Shown: piece after piece, positions 63,705 through 64,000 of the stretch
Layout of the letters: each line of letters starts with the position of its first letter
Position numbering within the stretch: position 1 is the stretch's first letter
Assembly: GCF_030499575.1 (NCBI RefSeq)
Contig: NZ_JASTLC010000001.1
Span: 3,620,001 to 3,684,000, forward strand
DNA length: 64,000 nucleotides
From: Streptomyces sp. DG2A-72
GTDB lineage: Bacteria > Actinomycetota > Actinomycetes > Streptomycetales > Streptomycetaceae
Direction of reading: 5' to 3'
The notes under the pieces: generated by a model
The model's database searches: none
The model's input: only the letters and a program-made list of their open reading frames with translations
Told to the model about the DNA's origin: nothing
Position numbers and translations under genes: made by a program

Positions 63705-64000
63705 CCGGTTTCCATACCCGGAACCGCTTCTTTTCAGCCAACTTCTGGCCACCGCGCGCCCCTTGCCCGAAGCACCCCCCACGCCCCGTTCCACCTGCAC
63801 GGAAAGGGCCTCGAAGGGCGTGCGCACCCTACAGGGATTGGCCACTGCGACGAGGCGTACTTCCCTGCACGCCCCGCGAGTGCAACGCTTCGTGATCGAA
63901 TGCTTTACGCCAAGTTGCCAAGTCGACAATGTGCCGGGTGATGAACTGGTCACCCCGGCACCACGGGACGCAGTAGATTCGATCTTGACTGTCTTACGGC
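63705..64000. other. probable upstream region of the next gene (perhaps adpA)
   Basis: No coding sequence was seen in these 296 bases. Read on the minus strand the segment around 63907-63923 has TTGGCAACTTGGCG, two tandem TTGGC boxes loosely similar to AdpA sites (TGGCSNGWWY). By gene order, from memory, S. coelicolor adpA would follow. This is inference; the gene lies outside the window. Confidence 0.35.

Noticed and set aside
1..64000. tRNA, rRNA or CRISPR array
   Set aside because: No cloverleaf ending in CCA-type context, no rRNA-like sequence and no regularly spaced repeats were seen on reading.

Overview
The window looks like a stretch of a Streptomyces chromosome. The evidence is very high G+C with strong third-position bias, frequent GTG starts, overlapping ATGA gene junctions, Tat and lipoprotein signals, an XRE/DUF397/ATPase regulatory triplet, a complete desferrioxamine operon with two iron boxes, and several short GC-rich repeats I recognise from Streptomyces intergenic regions. 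From memory, the order from about 32.5 kb to the right end matches the S. coelicolor region around SCO2769-SCO2792 (TPP enzyme, agmatinase, thioesterase, acyl-CoA dehydrogenase, TetR, carboxylase pair, HMG-CoA lyase, acdH, desEABCD, hexosaminidase, glmS). This was not checked against a database.

Left part (1-32.5 kb) is accessory-rich. It opens with the ATPase/XRE/DUF397 triplet (1-1458). Next comes an unrecognised gene between two long inverted repeats, with an IS110-type transposase remnant (1465-2866). A conflict-system pair follows: an EACC1-like protein and a caspase fused to the C-terminal half of a DnaJ, whose 3' end is frameshifted (3665-5702). Then come a second-type aroA, secreted hydrolases (GH3, S37 peptidase, serine hydrolase, endonuclease I), a fused ABC exporter with one degenerate ATP site and the stump of a lost paralogue, and a secreted-protein pseudogene broken by a short repeat. 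From 20 to 32.5 kb lies a defence island: an HsdMSR type I restriction system carrying a zinc peptidase, a small regulatory cassette between hsdS and hsdR, and an AAA15/RloB (AbiL-like) pair.

Right part (32.5-64 kb) is mostly conserved metabolism. Agmatinase and a TPP enzyme sit next to a truncated PucR-type regulator. An acyl-CoA/leucine-type catabolic block has a divergent TetR gene and two near-identical operator palindromes. A three-gene operon combines a DUF1906 cell-wall enzyme lacking a signal peptide, a small membrane protein, and a Tat-exported M15-like protein that has lost its zinc ligands; I rate this the best candidate for an undescribed system. The iron-controlled desE and desABCD genes follow, then GH20 hexosaminidase with a DasR-type operator, glmS, a membrane protein and a universal stress protein. 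The last 300 bases may be the upstream region of adpA.

The genes join into a few functions: iron acquisition (binding protein, reductase, biosynthesis); amino-sugar recycling (GH3, GH20, GlmS); branched acyl-CoA catabolism; and protection from phage (Hsd, AAA15/RloB, EACC1-caspase). No tRNA, rRNA or CRISPR array was seen. Intact and decayed pieces (IS110 stump, ABC stump, split secreted protein, truncated PucR, decayed gene before glmS) show active erosion of the accessory segments.
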